The notes under the pieces: generated by a model
What the model was told of the DNA's origin: nothing
The model's database searches: none
The model's input: only the letters and a program-made list of their open reading frames with translations
Part shown: positions 1 to 9,262 of the stretch, in pieces
Numbering within the stretch: the stretch's first letter is position 1
Layout: the number at the start of each line of letters is the position of its first letter
DNA from: Desulfobacterales bacterium
GTDB taxonomy: Bacteria; Desulfobacterota; Desulfobacteria; Desulfobacterales; Desulfosalsimonadaceae
Direction: 5' to 3'
Length of the DNA stretch: 41,520 bases
Assembly: GCA_025453995.1 (NCBI GenBank)
Contig: JALOPH010000003.1
Coordinates: forward strand, 1 to 41,520
Position numbers and translations under genes: made by a program

Positions 1-782
1 ACGGAGGCAATGCGTATCAGGCTGTGAAGCATTTGAGAAATATAATGGTAAGGGTTAATCTGCGTGGTCAGCAATATCGGCTCGACACCGAGACATTCCA
101 CTATGAACCTCTGGCTGGCCGTGATCCAGTCAATATCCGGAAAAGTGAAAAAATGGGCATTGAAGTTGCCGCTGGCACCGTTCATTTTAGCATGAATGGG
201 TAGTCGCTCCAAACCGGTCGTTTCAAACCGTAATCGCCAGGCGAAATTAATGAATTCTTTGCCGAGGGTGGTCGGCGTGGCCGGCTGGCCATGGGTTCTT
301 GAGATCATCGGAATATTTTTATATTCCATGCCCAGCGCTTCGATTCTTGAAATAACCTCTGAAATCTGTTTGAGAATGATGTCCCGGCCTGCTTTGAGCA
401 TCATCGCATAAGCCGAATTGTTGATGTCCTCGGAAGTGCAGGCGAAATGGACCCATTCTTTTATGCCATCCAACCCCATTTCAGAGAGCCGCTGCTTGAT
501 ATAATACTCCACCGCTTTGACATCATGATTGGTCAGTTTTTCAATTTCCTTAATTTTTAAGGCGGCATCAGGATCAAATTCGAGAGCGATTGCAAAAATC
601 CTCGGAAAATCTTCTTCCTTGATGGCGTCAAGTTTTAATTCTTTAAACAAAAAAACAAGCCATTGGATTTCGACAAACACCCTGTGTTTGATCAAACCGA
701 ATTCGGAAAATATACCCGTCAGTTCATGCGTAAATTTCTTATACCGGCCATCTACAACTGATAAAGCTTCAATTTGATCCAT
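1..782 (-). CDS. purB: Adenylosuccinate lyase, C-terminus cut off by window edge
   Basis: PurB cleaves adenylosuccinate to AMP and SAICAR to AICAR in purine synthesis. The first 260 residues are visible. They read MDQIEALSVVDGRY near the start, then IFSEFGLIKHRV, TNHDVKAVEYYIK, the EWVHFACTSEDINN block and the SRTHGQPATPTTLGKE signature. These match the E. coli-type (about 455 aa) branch of the family, including the conserved His of the THGQPAT motif. The ATG at 782 is preceded by a GGGAAGGG-like ribosome site. The gene continues leftward out of the window. Its upstream neighbour on the same strand is the amidase at 972-2660, with a 189-base gap between them that contains a strong dyad. Identification is secure; only completeness is unknown. 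Confidence 0.96.
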   Translation of the reverse strand, partial: MDQIEALSVVDGRYKKFTHELTGIFSEFGLIKHRVFVEIQWLVFLFKELKLDAIKEEDFPRIFAIALEFDPDAALKIKEIEKLTNHDVKAVEYYIKQRLSEMGLDGIKEWVHFACTSEDINNSAYAMMLKAGRDIILKQISEVISRIEALGMEYKNIPMISRTHGQPATPTTLGKEFINFAWRLRFETTGLERLPIHAKMNGASGNFNAHFFTFPDIDWITASQRFIVECLGVEPILLTTQINPYHYISQMLHSLIRIAS

Positions 783-912
783 CGTTCAATCCCTTCCCAT
801 CTGATGTCCTGATTACCATTAGCCATTAAGGTTGCGCCGTTATGTCCTTCCGTATTTCAGAATCCGGCTCTCAATAATTGGTAACGCGCTTTGTTTGCAT
901 GCAATAACGGAC

Positions 913-943
913 TAATGACTTATTGGAATCCAATAAGTCATTA
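913..943. other. Perfect 14-bp inverted repeat with 3-nt loop between amidase and purB
   Basis: Arms at 913-926 and 930-943 are exact complements around an AAT loop, giving the core TTGGAATCCAA. No T-run follows on either strand, so it is not a canonical intrinsic terminator. It lies 29 bases after the amidase stop and 131 bases before the purB start, so it may protect a 3' end, attenuate, or bind a regulator of purB. The rest of 783-971 shows no gene. Confidence 0.6.
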
Positions 944-971
944 ACTTATCATTATATATATTAAAAAGATA

Positions 972-2660
972 TCAGCCCCCGGGACCCCTTGGATTTGTCG
1001 GCTCAATATACGCAGCCGGCTGCGTCTCCCTGATATATTGGCTAAGCCCGTGAATGATCCCTTCACATATAGCTTCCTGATATTTTGAATCCGCCAACCG
1101 TTTGCATTCCGTCTCGTTGCTGATAAAAGATGTTTCGATCAGTATTGCCGGCATCTGGGCCCCGAGAAGCACGTAAAAAGGAGCTTGTTTTACCCCCTTA
1201 TCATGAACCCCGCTGAATTTTCCGGAGAGGTTGCCAAAGAGCGATTTCTGAACATATGTCGCCAACCGGCTGGATTCATTTATTTTTGCGTTCTGCATCA
1301 GATCATTCAGGATGGCCTGGAGTTCACTGATATTTTTCTTTGAGGTGGCGTTCTCTCTGGCGGCCACGGATATGGATTCATCATCTGTTGTAAGATTGAG
1401 AAAATATGTTTCAACGCCGGCGGCGCGTTGATTTTTTGAGGCATTTGCGTGAATGGATATAAAGAGATCCGCTCTCTGAGTATTAGCGATGGCAGTTCTT
1501 TCCTCAAGGGTCAGATAGGTGTCCGAATCCCGGGTCATGATGACTTCACACTGCAGCTCCTCGCGGACCTTTGAAGCGAGTTTTCTGGCGATCTGCAGCA
1601 CAATTTGCTTCTCATGAACATTTTTCAGATAACCCGGAGCGCCATAGTCCTTGCCGCCATGCCCGGCATCAATGGCGATTCGCCTGACACCCAAAGCCAA
1701 CTGCTTGGCAATGGATGCGGTATCTGATTTCGGTTCTGGGATCGATTTTATCGAATCAATCGGCTTTCCTCGCACATCGATAATGATCCGGAAAGGGTTT
1801 TGAAGCGAGAAAACACTGTATTTTTCAAAAGATTTGATATCAACAACCACCCGGACCGTATCAAGGGCGTATTGCCCGGCTCTGGCCGATTCAAGCAGGT
1901 TGTCATTAATCGGGATGCTTTTTTCAATATTGCCCAGCCGGCTGTTTTTCAAATCAACGTACAGCCTCTGATTAAGTTTGTCGATACTTGGATCTTTTTT
2001 AAGCAGGTTATGCTGAAAGGTTGTTTCGGCATCTGCATCTATTACCACCCGAGTATATTCAGGGTTTGACCAGTATCGGATGCCTGTAACGGTTGCCATG
2101 CAGGAATGCCCTGGCGCAGCGCCCTTTTCAACAGCCGCTTCATCATCACGGCCTGAGCTCTTATGATCAATAATGGATTCAATGGATGTTGACTTTGATC
2201 CTGATAAGCTCCGGAGCCGATCTTCGGCCTTTTTTGAATATTCGCTATGGGGATAGATTTCGACGATCTGTTCATAGACAGACCTGGCCTCCTCCCGGTC
2301 GGCCTCGCTGAAAGAATATTTATAAAGCTCTTCATACAGGAACCCAGACATATACAGCCCGGCCGCCGCCCATGGCCCGGACGGGTCCGCGCGGTTCGAA
2401 TCTTCGAATTTACGGATGCAATCCAGCCAGTAGCATCGGAACTTTGTCCTTTTGGCATCACCCCGGAGATCATAATAACAGGCCTCGGCTTCAAAATAAG
2501 CCTGTTTGGCATTTTCTTCGCGCTCTGGATCCGTGGGAACGCCTGAACCCAGGGCCTTGTTTTTTGAGTCTACAGATAAAGACGCGCACGCCCCCAGAAT
2601 AAAGATGCCCCCCAAAAGGATAAACATCAGAAAGGTTTTCTTTTTGTTACACATAAACAT
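972..2660 (-). CDS. Lipoprotein N-acetylmuramoyl-L-alanine amidase (AMIN + Amidase_3)
   Basis: Predicted periplasmic zinc amidase that cleaves the amide bond between MurNAc and the stem peptide during cell separation. Residues 1-25 form a lipoprotein signal ending in the lipobox LGAC (Cys25). Residues about 50-150 look helical and TPR-like. An AMIN domain covers about 190-297 and the Amidase_3 catalytic domain about 325-545. Zinc ligands visible are His334 (DAGHGG), Glu350 (NVHEKQ) and His404 (SIHANA), with the catalytic Glu509 in ILIETSF. At 562 aa it is longer than E. coli AmiC (about 417 aa) because of the N-terminal helical segment; being a lipoprotein, it is probably tethered to a membrane. 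The start lies 2 bases after the mutS stop; Met3 is an alternative start. Confidence 0.93.
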   Translation of the reverse strand: MFMCNKKKTFLMFILLGGIFILGACASLSVDSKNKALGSGVPTDPEREENAKQAYFEAEACYYDLRGDAKRTKFRCYWLDCIRKFEDSNRADPSGPWAAAGLYMSGFLYEELYKYSFSEADREEARSVYEQIVEIYPHSEYSKKAEDRLRSLSGSKSTSIESIIDHKSSGRDDEAAVEKGAAPGHSCMATVTGIRYWSNPEYTRVVIDADAETTFQHNLLKKDPSIDKLNQRLYVDLKNSRLGNIEKSIPINDNLLESARAGQYALDTVRVVVDIKSFEKYSVFSLQNPFRIIIDVRGKPIDSIKSIPEPKSDTASIAKQLALGVRRIAIDAGHGGKDYGAPGYLKNVHEKQIVLQIARKLASKVREELQCEVIMTRDSDTYLTLEERTAIANTQRADLFISIHANASKNQRAAGVETYFLNLTTDDESISVAARENATSKKNISELQAILNDLMQNAKINESSRLATYVQKSLFGNLSGKFSGVHDKGVKQAPFYVLLGAQMPAILIETSFISNETECKRLADSKYQEAICEGIIHGLSQYIRETQPAAYIEPTNPRGPGG

Positions 2661-2662
2661 GC

Positions 2663-5299
2663 TTATGAGAAACCCGCTTTTTTTTTCATGGCGCTGATCG
2701 CATTCAATGCATCCAACGGAGTCATCGTCGCAATATCAACCTCTTTTAATTTTTCCATGATGACTTGCTCGGGCGATTTAAAAAGGCTCAACTGCACCTG
2801 TCCGCCGTTTTTTGGTTTTTTCTCTGTCCCGATCCCTTTTGCATCGGCCAATACATGTCCGAATTTTTCAACACTGGAAAGCACCTCTTTGGCGCGCTTG
2901 ATCACTTTGTCCGGAACTCCGGCCAGCCTCGCCACCTGTATGCCATAGCTCCGATTGGTGCCTCCTTCAATGATTTTATGGAGAAAAATGATCTCGTCAT
3001 TCCACTCTTTGACGGCAATATTGAAATTTTTAACCCTCGGCTTTACTTGAACCAGGTCCGTCAATTCATGATAATGGGTGGCAAAAAGAGTTTTGACGCC
3101 CGCGCCTTTTAAATCATGCAAATATTCTGCGACTGCCCATGCGATACTCAAACCGTCAAAGGTGCTCGTCCCCCTTCCGATTTCATCCATCACCACAAGG
3201 CTGGAAGGAGATGCATTGTTCATGATATTGGCGGCCTCTTCCATTTCCACCATGAAAGTGCTCTGCCCCTGGGACAGGTTATCCAGTGCGCCGACACGGG
3301 TGAATATCCGGTCCGTCAGGGAGATCGCGGCATGAGCCGCCGGCACAAAAGACCCCATCTGGGCCATCAGAACGATCAGCGCGACCTGCCTCAACACCGT
3401 TGATTTTCCGGCCATGTTCGGTCCGGTGATGATCAGTACCTGATTGTCCGAGTTGTCCATGTGGATGGTATTGGGAACAAAACGCTCACCAAAAATCAAT
3501 TTTTCAACCACAGGATGCCGACCGTCTTCGATATGAATCACTCCGTCAGAAGTCAGGCCGGGACGGCAATAATCATATCTGTCGGCGATTTCCGCCATGC
3601 TCAAGAGACAATCGATCCGGGCGATGAATCTTGCACATTCCATAACCGACAGATTGGTGTCAACAATTTGCTCGCGGATGCCCACAAACAATTCATATTC
3701 GAGATTGGCCCTTTTTTCTTCTGCGCCGAGCACTTTTTCTTCAAAGATTTTGAGCTCATCGGTGATGTATCGTTCGGCATTGACAAGCGTCTGCTTGCGT
3801 ATATAGGACACGGGGACGTCTTTAATATAGGATTTTGTTATCTCGATGTAATACCCAAATATTTTGTTATATCTGACCTTCAGAGTATGAATGCCAGTTT
3901 TTCCCTTTTCCCTGGCTTCAAGCTCCGCCAACCACTTTTTCCCATCTTTGGATATATTCATCAGCTCATCGAGTTCGGCATGGTACCCCTTTTTGATCAT
4001 CCCCCCCTCAGTGGTCGTATACGGCGGGTCATCCTCAATGGCGGCATCAATCAATTCAGCGATATTTATAAGCGGAGCGAGGAGGCTGGATTCCAGTTTC
4101 AAAAGCGGGGCGTTGAAATGAGCCAGATGAGTGATGATCTCCGGCAGTATAAAAATGGACCGTTTTAAAGCCACAAGATCTCTGGCGGTGGCCTGGCCCA
4201 GAGCAATTTTGCTACCCAGGCGCTCCATGTCTGAAACGGATTTAAGAGCACTGCGAATCGCCATACGGGTCGGTGCGTTTTGCTTTGCTTCTGCCACCGC
4301 ATCCAGCCGCCGGTCAATCGCCCGGGAATCCAGCAAGGGATATCGAAGCCAAGATTTAAGAAGCCTGGCGCCCATGGCGGTGACAGTCTTGTCAATGACT
4401 CCCAGCAGAGACCCCTGCCAAGCTCCGTTTCGGATATTTCTGATCAACTCCAGATTGCGGCAGCTGACATCGTCTATGAGCATGAACCGGTCGAATGAAT
4501 ACGTCTCAAGGCCGGTCAAATGCCTGATTTCCTGCTTCTGGGTTTCCCGGATATAATATACAATCGCGCCGGCAGCGGCAACCCCTGCTTTCAGATGCTC
4601 GCACCCGAATCCTTCAAGACTTCGGGTGTTAAACTGGTCCAGGAGCCGTTTTCTGGCAATTTGGAATTCAAAGACGCTGTCTGGAAGGAACGTGACGGCT
4701 TTTCCGCTGAATCCGTCAATGACAATCTTGAATTGCGGATCATTTCTGGATGACTCGGACAAAATAATTTCATTGGGATCGATGCGGAGCGACTCTTCCA
4801 AGATTACAGAGATTTGATCGGTTTGTGACACTCGAAAAGCGGCTGTTGAGAGGTCCAGACATGATATGCCGAACTGATCTTTGGCCCTGCTGATGGAAAC
4901 CACAAAATTATTGACTGTTTCATCAAGGAGTTCATTGTTGACCACCATGCCCGGCGTAATCACACGGACAACATCTCTGCGGACAAGCCCCTTGGCTTTT
5001 GCCGGATCCTCCATCTGCTCACAGATAGCGACCTTATATCCCTGTTCAAGAAGCCTCCCGATATAAACATCCACCGCCTTGACCGGAACACCGCACATGG
5101 GTACCGGCTGTTCATCATTTTTATTTCTCGCCGTTAAGGTGATTTCCAATGCCCTGGAGGCGGTTTTGGCGTCATCAAAAAACATTTCATAAAAATCCCC
5201 CATGCGATACAAAAGGATATAATCCTTATACTGCTCCTTGATCGACGCATACTGCCTGATCATGGGGGTTATTTTGACCTGATTCACCGCTTTACACAT
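2663..5299 (-). CDS. mutS: DNA mismatch repair protein MutS
   Basis: Recognises base mismatches and small loops and starts strand-directed repair as an ATP-dependent sliding clamp. Full-length at 878 aa (E. coli 853). The mismatch-reading Phe36-x-Glu38 motif lies in GDFYEMF. The connector and lever domains follow. The ATPase domain has Walker A GPNMAGKST at 626-634, Walker B VVMDEIGRGTSTFDG around 702-716, and FATHYHEL around 739-746. QLSLF at 836-840 matches the sliding-clamp binding consensus. The C-terminal PLDALNAI segment is typical of the bacterial repair MutS1 type. It lies between the LapA-domain gene (27 bases upstream) and the amidase, all on the minus strand. No intact MutL is seen in the window. 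Confidence 0.98.
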   Translation of the reverse strand: MCKAVNQVKITPMIRQYASIKEQYKDYILLYRMGDFYEMFFDDAKTASRALEITLTARNKNDEQPVPMCGVPVKAVDVYIGRLLEQGYKVAICEQMEDPAKAKGLVRRDVVRVITPGMVVNNELLDETVNNFVVSISRAKDQFGISCLDLSTAAFRVSQTDQISVILEESLRIDPNEIILSESSRNDPQFKIVIDGFSGKAVTFLPDSVFEFQIARKRLLDQFNTRSLEGFGCEHLKAGVAAAGAIVYYIRETQKQEIRHLTGLETYSFDRFMLIDDVSCRNLELIRNIRNGAWQGSLLGVIDKTVTAMGARLLKSWLRYPLLDSRAIDRRLDAVAEAKQNAPTRMAIRSALKSVSDMERLGSKIALGQATARDLVALKRSIFILPEIITHLAHFNAPLLKLESSLLAPLINIAELIDAAIEDDPPYTTTEGGMIKKGYHAELDELMNISKDGKKWLAELEAREKGKTGIHTLKVRYNKIFGYYIEITKSYIKDVPVSYIRKQTLVNAERYITDELKIFEEKVLGAEEKRANLEYELFVGIREQIVDTNLSVMECARFIARIDCLLSMAEIADRYDYCRPGLTSDGVIHIEDGRHPVVEKLIFGERFVPNTIHMDNSDNQVLIITGPNMAGKSTVLRQVALIVLMAQMGSFVPAAHAAISLTDRIFTRVGALDNLSQGQSTFMVEMEEAANIMNNASPSSLVVMDEIGRGTSTFDGLSIAWAVAEYLHDLKGAGVKTLFATHYHELTDLVQVKPRVKNFNIAVKEWNDEIIFLHKIIEGGTNRSYGIQVARLAGVPDKVIKRAKEVLSSVEKFGHVLADAKGIGTEKKPKNGGQVQLSLFKSPEQVIMEKLKEVDIATMTPLDALNAISAMKKKAGFS

Positions 5300-5326
5300 A
5301 AATTGATTTGGAAGAGTTTAAGAAGC

Positions 5327-5701
5327 TTATGAAACGGCTGCGCCCGATTGGTTTTCAGGTTTTTCATGTGGGTTTTGGGTCAATCTGGACTGGGCGGATG
5401 TCAGCTTGGCATCCAGTTCCGCCACTTTCTTCTTTTCAGCATCAAGGGCTTCGGTTAAATTGCGTATGGCTTTCCCTGACCGGAATCTTTCCGAAAGCCC
5501 CATTAAAAAAGCAATCATGAGCCCTGTAAAGAAAAAGAACATCAGGTAAATGGCGGTCGAAAAATCAGGGGTGTGGTAGCTCACCAATCCGATATCAACG
5601 CCAATCGCATGTCTTCGCAGAAAAAAATCAAGATTTTGCGCGACAACAACGACAATCATCCCGACCACCAGCAAACCGAATATGATTTTTACTTTTCGCA
5701 T
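5327..5701 (-). CDS. LapA-domain (DUF1049) inner-membrane protein
   Basis: A 124-residue membrane protein of the LapA/DUF1049 type. E. coli LapA works with LapB in lipopolysaccharide assembly control; the role here is inferred from fold only. Two hydrophobic segments are seen, about 4-22 and 48-70, followed by a charged coiled coil (about 75-110, rich in Glu, Lys and Ala) and a short polar tail. The start is taken at the ATG at 5701 because GAGGGAGAG sits 6-7 bases upstream; a longer frame to 5764 would add 21 residues with no membrane signal. It is followed by mutS after 27 bases. 5702-5814 holds no gene and is AT-rich. Confidence 0.8.
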   Translation of the reverse strand: MRKVKIIFGLLVVGMIVVVVAQNLDFFLRRHAIGVDIGLVSYHTPDFSTAIYLMFFFFTGLMIAFLMGLSERFRSGKAIRNLTEALDAEKKKVAELDAKLTSAQSRLTQNPHEKPENQSGAAVS

Positions 5702-5814
5702 ATGTTCTCTCCCTCTTTCGATATATTTGTCATTTTTATATTGTCTTTTGGATGGAAAAATCAATTATTTTTTAGAAAAACCAGGGGGTTTAAACAATTA
5801 TATTATATATAATA

Positions 5815-6543
5815 TTAATAAGTTAAAGGGACAATTTCAATATCTCCCCACATGCCGATTTTATCATCGGAAATTACCACGATGCCAGACACTCCCGATA
5901 TCTGTTTCCCGAACGCAATCGCACGCCCAATGGCTCCCGCCGAATCCACATGGTTGCATATGGCCGTTGCCGCTGCATCTGATAACGCGCAAGAATTTGA
6001 TACCACACAAACAGCGTCTGCCTTGCCCATGCTATACGAATGGCCGACTGTTCCAGATGACGTACAAATGCCAATGGGGGCTCCAGAATGTTTTAAGCTG
6101 ATGCCGATCTTCAGGCTGAGCGGGGAAGCGCCTGCGTATATAGCTGACACAATCGGTCGCTCTGTTTTCAGAAAAATATCGCCGCCGTTTTCCACAACCA
6201 CCTGACTGGAAGAGCCAAGCAGTTCAAGCCCGACGTATTCGGCAACCGCTCCTGCCACCGCCGCCATTGGTCCCACGCCGGCAAGCTGTCCTGCCAGGGC
6301 CATATCACAAACGATCTTCGGCGCTATACCTTTGATCCGCCAGGGTTTCAAGGAGGAAAGAAATTCTGGATTTTCGTGAATATATGACTCAATGTGCGCT
6401 CTGTATTTTAAAACAAGCTCACGGGTTTCACACTCGAGGTTTTTTTCCGCTTGAACCCATAAATCAGTTTCTTTGACAGAGACTTGAAACGACACCAGGT
6501 CGCCTCCCTTTACCAAACTTCTGTAGATTCTTTCCTGGCGCAT
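5815..6543 (-). CDS. UPF0280 family protein (ApbE-like fold)
   Basis: Conserved protein of unknown function, 242 aa, assigned to the UPF0280 family. The family is related to ApbE flavin transferases, but the biochemical role is not established. Visible markers are a Gly/Ala-rich middle with GPMAAVAGAVAEYVG, then VVVENGGDIFL with Glu118 and Asp122, similar to the ApbE GGD element. A later GICTSSGTVGHS motif and an Asp/Ala-rich ALSDAAATAICN helix resemble the ApbE C-terminal half. No signal peptide. It starts 3 bases after the dGTPase stop, so the two are probably co-translated. UPF0280 genes often occur in methanogens and sulfate reducers, which fits this host. Confidence 0.82.
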   Translation of the reverse strand: MRQERIYRSLVKGGDLVSFQVSVKETDLWVQAEKNLECETRELVLKYRAHIESYIHENPEFLSSLKPWRIKGIAPKIVCDMALAGQLAGVGPMAAVAGAVAEYVGLELLGSSSQVVVENGGDIFLKTERPIVSAIYAGASPLSLKIGISLKHSGAPIGICTSSGTVGHSYSMGKADAVCVVSNSCALSDAAATAICNHVDSAGAIGRAIAFGKQISGVSGIVVISDDKIGMWGDIEIVPLTY

Positions 6544-6546
6544 GGT

Positions 6547-7704
6547 TCAATAAAATTTGGAATCAGAAGACTGCCTTAAAAAATATTTATCCGTCATCCC
6601 GGCAACAAAATCCCTGACGATTTCTTCAGGACAATGGCTGTCAAGATAGGCTTCAGACATGCCGTCGATAAAATGTTTATAAATCGGTGAATCCAGGTTG
6701 CGGTTATGGATGTCCGACCGGAACAGCGAAAAGATTTCAGCAAACAATTCTTTTATGGCTCCCAGATTCTTTTTAATGGCCGGATTCATGTAAATTCGCT
6801 CATAATTGAATTGCTTTAGGAGTTTCAAAGCGTCTGATATTTCGGGACTGAATGCAATGTATGGCTTTTCAATACTATTGAAAATGATGTCCGTTACAAG
6901 CGAATAGACAATCGTGCCGTTGGTTTCACCAAGATGCCGGACGCTTTCGCCGGGAAGATCCGATCGTTCGATCAGATGCAACCGGATTGCGTCCTCAATG
7001 TCACGCCCGATATAGCTGACCGTGTCCGCAAACCGCACCACGCATCCTTCCAGCGTCATGGGGACAAGGCCCCTCCGGCTGCCGGATTTTTTCAACTTGA
7101 TTTCCGACTCGTGATCATCAAAGGCTTTGCCTTGGTTCAGAGACAATTTCTGATTGTGAATTTCTCCGTCATGACAGAGGATCCCATCCAGGGTCTGGAG
7201 GCAGAGATTCCATCCCTTTCCCTTGCGCTCAACTTTTTCCAGAAACTGCACGCTTTGCACGTTATGATGAAACTCCCCAATGCCATGCCGCCTGCAAATG
7301 GTCGACAAGATTCTTTCGCCGTCATGCCCGAAAGGGGGATGTCCGATATCATGGCCGATGGCAATGGCTTCAATCAGATCCTCATTGAGGCTCAGGTATC
7401 TGCCGATGGTCCGGGCGACTTTGGATACAAGCTGGACATGAAGCATCCGGTGGGTGATATGATCGTTTTCGATCAGATAGAATACCTGGGTTTTGTCGAT
7501 ATATCTCGTGTACGCCAGAGAATTTAAAATCCGGTCGACATCGACCGCATAATTCTGGCGGTAATCATTTTCCAGCAGCTTTTCAGGACGCCTTCGAACG
7601 CCCTGTATGCTCAATGTGGCGGTTGAACTCAATTCCTGGGATTCACGCCGGCCCAGAATGGACCTTAATTTATCAAATGAATCATCGGCATTATATCGCG
7701 CCAT
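6547..7704 (-). CDS. HD-domain dGTP triphosphohydrolase family protein
   Basis: Predicted deoxynucleoside triphosphate triphosphohydrolase (dGTP to deoxyguanosine plus tripolyphosphate), or a close HD-hydrolase relative. The N-terminus carries the family-typical arginine-rich segment followed by VDRILNSLAYTRYIDKTQVF. Metal-binding HD residues are His85 (ITHRML), His118-Asp119 and the following HPPFGHDGE with His122 and His127. The length of 385 aa suits the dGTPase type 2 group. The ATG at 7704 is chosen over the in-frame TTG at 7710. It overlaps the end of the upstream ATP-grasp gene by 14 bases, suggesting translational coupling. Substrate preference within the dNTPs cannot be told from sequence. 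Confidence 0.87.
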   Translation of the reverse strand: MARYNADDSFDKLRSILGRRESQELSSTATLSIQGVRRRPEKLLENDYRQNYAVDVDRILNSLAYTRYIDKTQVFYLIENDHITHRMLHVQLVSKVARTIGRYLSLNEDLIEAIAIGHDIGHPPFGHDGERILSTICRRHGIGEFHHNVQSVQFLEKVERKGKGWNLCLQTLDGILCHDGEIHNQKLSLNQGKAFDDHESEIKLKKSGSRRGLVPMTLEGCVVRFADTVSYIGRDIEDAIRLHLIERSDLPGESVRHLGETNGTIVYSLVTDIIFNSIEKPYIAFSPEISDALKLLKQFNYERIYMNPAIKKNLGAIKELFAEIFSLFRSDIHNRNLDSPIYKHFIDGMSEAYLDSHCPEEIVRDFVAGMTDKYFLRQSSDSKFY

Positions 7705-8476
7705 CGCCAATCAATTTCTCCATGAGTGCTGCATAATCAATCCCGGCCTGCCTGAATCCCTCCCTGCCGTATTTCATGTTTGCCTCAATTACATAAAATC
7801 GTCCGTCATATTCGCATACGTCAATCCCCACATCATCCCATCGGCAGCAGGCCGCAGTATGCCTGGCCAGCCGGATGGCCTCCGGCGGGATGTCATTAAA
7901 TTCTATCCTTGCGCCGATAGCGATGTTGCAGCGGAAATCACCGGCAGGGGCCACCCGCCAGTAAGCGTGAAAAAATTCATCACCGATAATGACGACCCGG
8001 ATATCCCGTTGAATCGGCAGGTATTCCTGAATATAGGCCGTTCTTGTCAGCTTGCAATAAGCATGAAGTTCATCACTGTTTTGAATCAGAAAAACGCCCA
8101 TGCCAAGGGCTGACCCCCTGGGAATTTTAGCGACAAATGGATAGGAAAAGTTGCTGATAATCTTTTGTTCTTTTTTGACGCCGTAAAATGTGCGTGTCCT
8201 GGGAGTGGGTATGCCCATCAGCTGAAATAATAACGTCTGTTTGATTTTGTTCTGCGCAAACCGATACGTATTGGGACTGGGGAATATTTTTTTCCCCATC
8301 GTCTCGAACATATCCGCATAATAAGATGACGGATAATATATTCTGTCTGCGCCTTGGATCAGTTGAGCCTCTTGGGAAGAGTAATCTGAAAAATTCGGCC
8401 GAACCCCCAATGTCATGACATTGGGGCAATGCCTCAAGCGCGACTCTAAAGCAATCACTTTCTTGAAATCATTCAT
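7691..8476 (-). CDS. RimK-like ATP-grasp ligase
   Basis: A 261-residue ATP-grasp enzyme of the RimK/LysX/glutathione-synthetase-like group; members join an acid to an amine through an acyl phosphate. Seen are the FVAKIPRGSALGMGVFLI nucleotide-binding loop (about 113-130), YIQEYLPIQRDIRVVIIGDE, and the C-terminal metal-binding IEANMKYGREG where many relatives have E-x-N-x-x-P-G-x-x-G. The short N-terminal preATP-grasp portion is reduced relative to RimK (300 aa). The ATG overlaps the preceding lipoprotein stop as ATGA. No substrate carrier gene such as an amino-group carrier is adjacent, so the acceptor is unknown. Confidence 0.85.
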   Translation of the reverse strand: MNDFKKVIALESRLRHCPNVMTLGVRPNFSDYSSQEAQLIQGADRIYYPSSYYADMFETMGKKIFPSPNTYRFAQNKIKQTLLFQLMGIPTPRTRTFYGVKKEQKIISNFSYPFVAKIPRGSALGMGVFLIQNSDELHAYCKLTRTAYIQEYLPIQRDIRVVIIGDEFFHAYWRVAPAGDFRCNIAIGARIEFNDIPPEAIRLARHTAACCRWDDVGIDVCEYDGRFYVIEANMKYGREGFRQAGIDYAALMEKLIGDGAI

Positions 8477-9243
8477 TCGGATTCAATTGAAAACATTTCA
8501 GGCGAAACGTCCATATCCAGCCAGCATTTTTCAACGTCGATGGAAAATCCTTTCTGATCCGCGTCTGAAAAAACAATGCGAAAGGGTACGGCCCGGCCGT
8601 CAACATCCCGCAAATCACTTATTTCAGCCCTGTAGACAATCCTGCCCCATCGATAGAATTCAACTTTTGCCGCGCGGTCATGTGTTTGATTTAAAAAAAG
8701 TTTCTCAACCACCCCGTGCCATTTCTTTTTTAAAACCAGTATATCCCTGCAATGGGGCTCGCCATATTGAAGGGCCGCTTCATCATAAAGCGCAACGGGA
8801 ATGGCGCCCGAAAGGATCTTGATAATATCCCCGGTCGGAACGGCTATTCCTGTCAGTGAATCAAGATCGGCATCCACGCTGTTTTTTCGATATGTCCGCT
8901 GATCCAGCGGCGAAATGAATATGCAATCCATTCCGTCATAGATGAATTTCGCTACAGGGTGGCCGGGCAGGCCCAGCATTTCAATCCGCAGCCGCCCGTC
9001 CGTGGTTCCAGCCCATGCCGCCCGGGAAGTCTGAATGCCGCCCGAATCCCACAACGAGATCCTGCCGATTCCTTTGATGGCCCCATCCAGGACGCCTTCG
9101 GATGATACGGTTGATATAAGCGCCGCCGCATCGGATGAGCTGAAAGGCAAATCAACACACGGCTCCTTCCGGATAAAGGATTGACAAGAAATCATGAAAA
9201 ACAAACAGATCAACAGGAATGCCAGGCGTATAAAACGATTCAA
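8473..9243 (-). CDS. LolB-like / DUF4292-type outer-membrane lipoprotein
   Basis: Predicted lipoprotein of 256 aa with a lipobox FFMISC after a hydrophobic stretch. The body is beta-rich with motifs such as GLPGHPVAKFIYDGMDC and DRAAKVEFYRWGRIVYRAEI, resembling the LolB/LolA half-barrel fold; LolB-like proteins insert lipoproteins in the outer membrane. That function is an inference. Start choice: an in-frame ATG at 9360 would overlap the TPR gene by 98 bases and add an Arg/Lys-rich stretch that looks like an off-frame artefact. The TTG at 9243 gives a classic 20-residue lipoprotein signal starting NRFIRLAFLL. No strong ribosome site is seen for either. The stop overlaps the next gene as ATGA. 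Confidence 0.75.
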   Translation of the reverse strand: MNRFIRLAFLLICLFFMISCQSFIRKEPCVDLPFSSSDAAALISTVSSEGVLDGAIKGIGRISLWDSGGIQTSRAAWAGTTDGRLRIEMLGLPGHPVAKFIYDGMDCIFISPLDQRTYRKNSVDADLDSLTGIAVPTGDIIKILSGAIPVALYDEAALQYGEPHCRDILVLKKKWHGVVEKLFLNQTHDRAAKVEFYRWGRIVYRAEISDLRDVDGRAVPFRIVFSDADQKGFSIDVEKCWLDMDVSPEMFSIESE

Positions 9244-9262
9244 ACGTTGCAAAGGTAACAGA

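Noticed and set aside
3461-4168. 235-codon open frame on the plus strand inside mutS
   Set aside because: It is antisense to the conserved core of MutS, has no ribosome site or recognisable domain, and mutS on the other strand is unambiguous.
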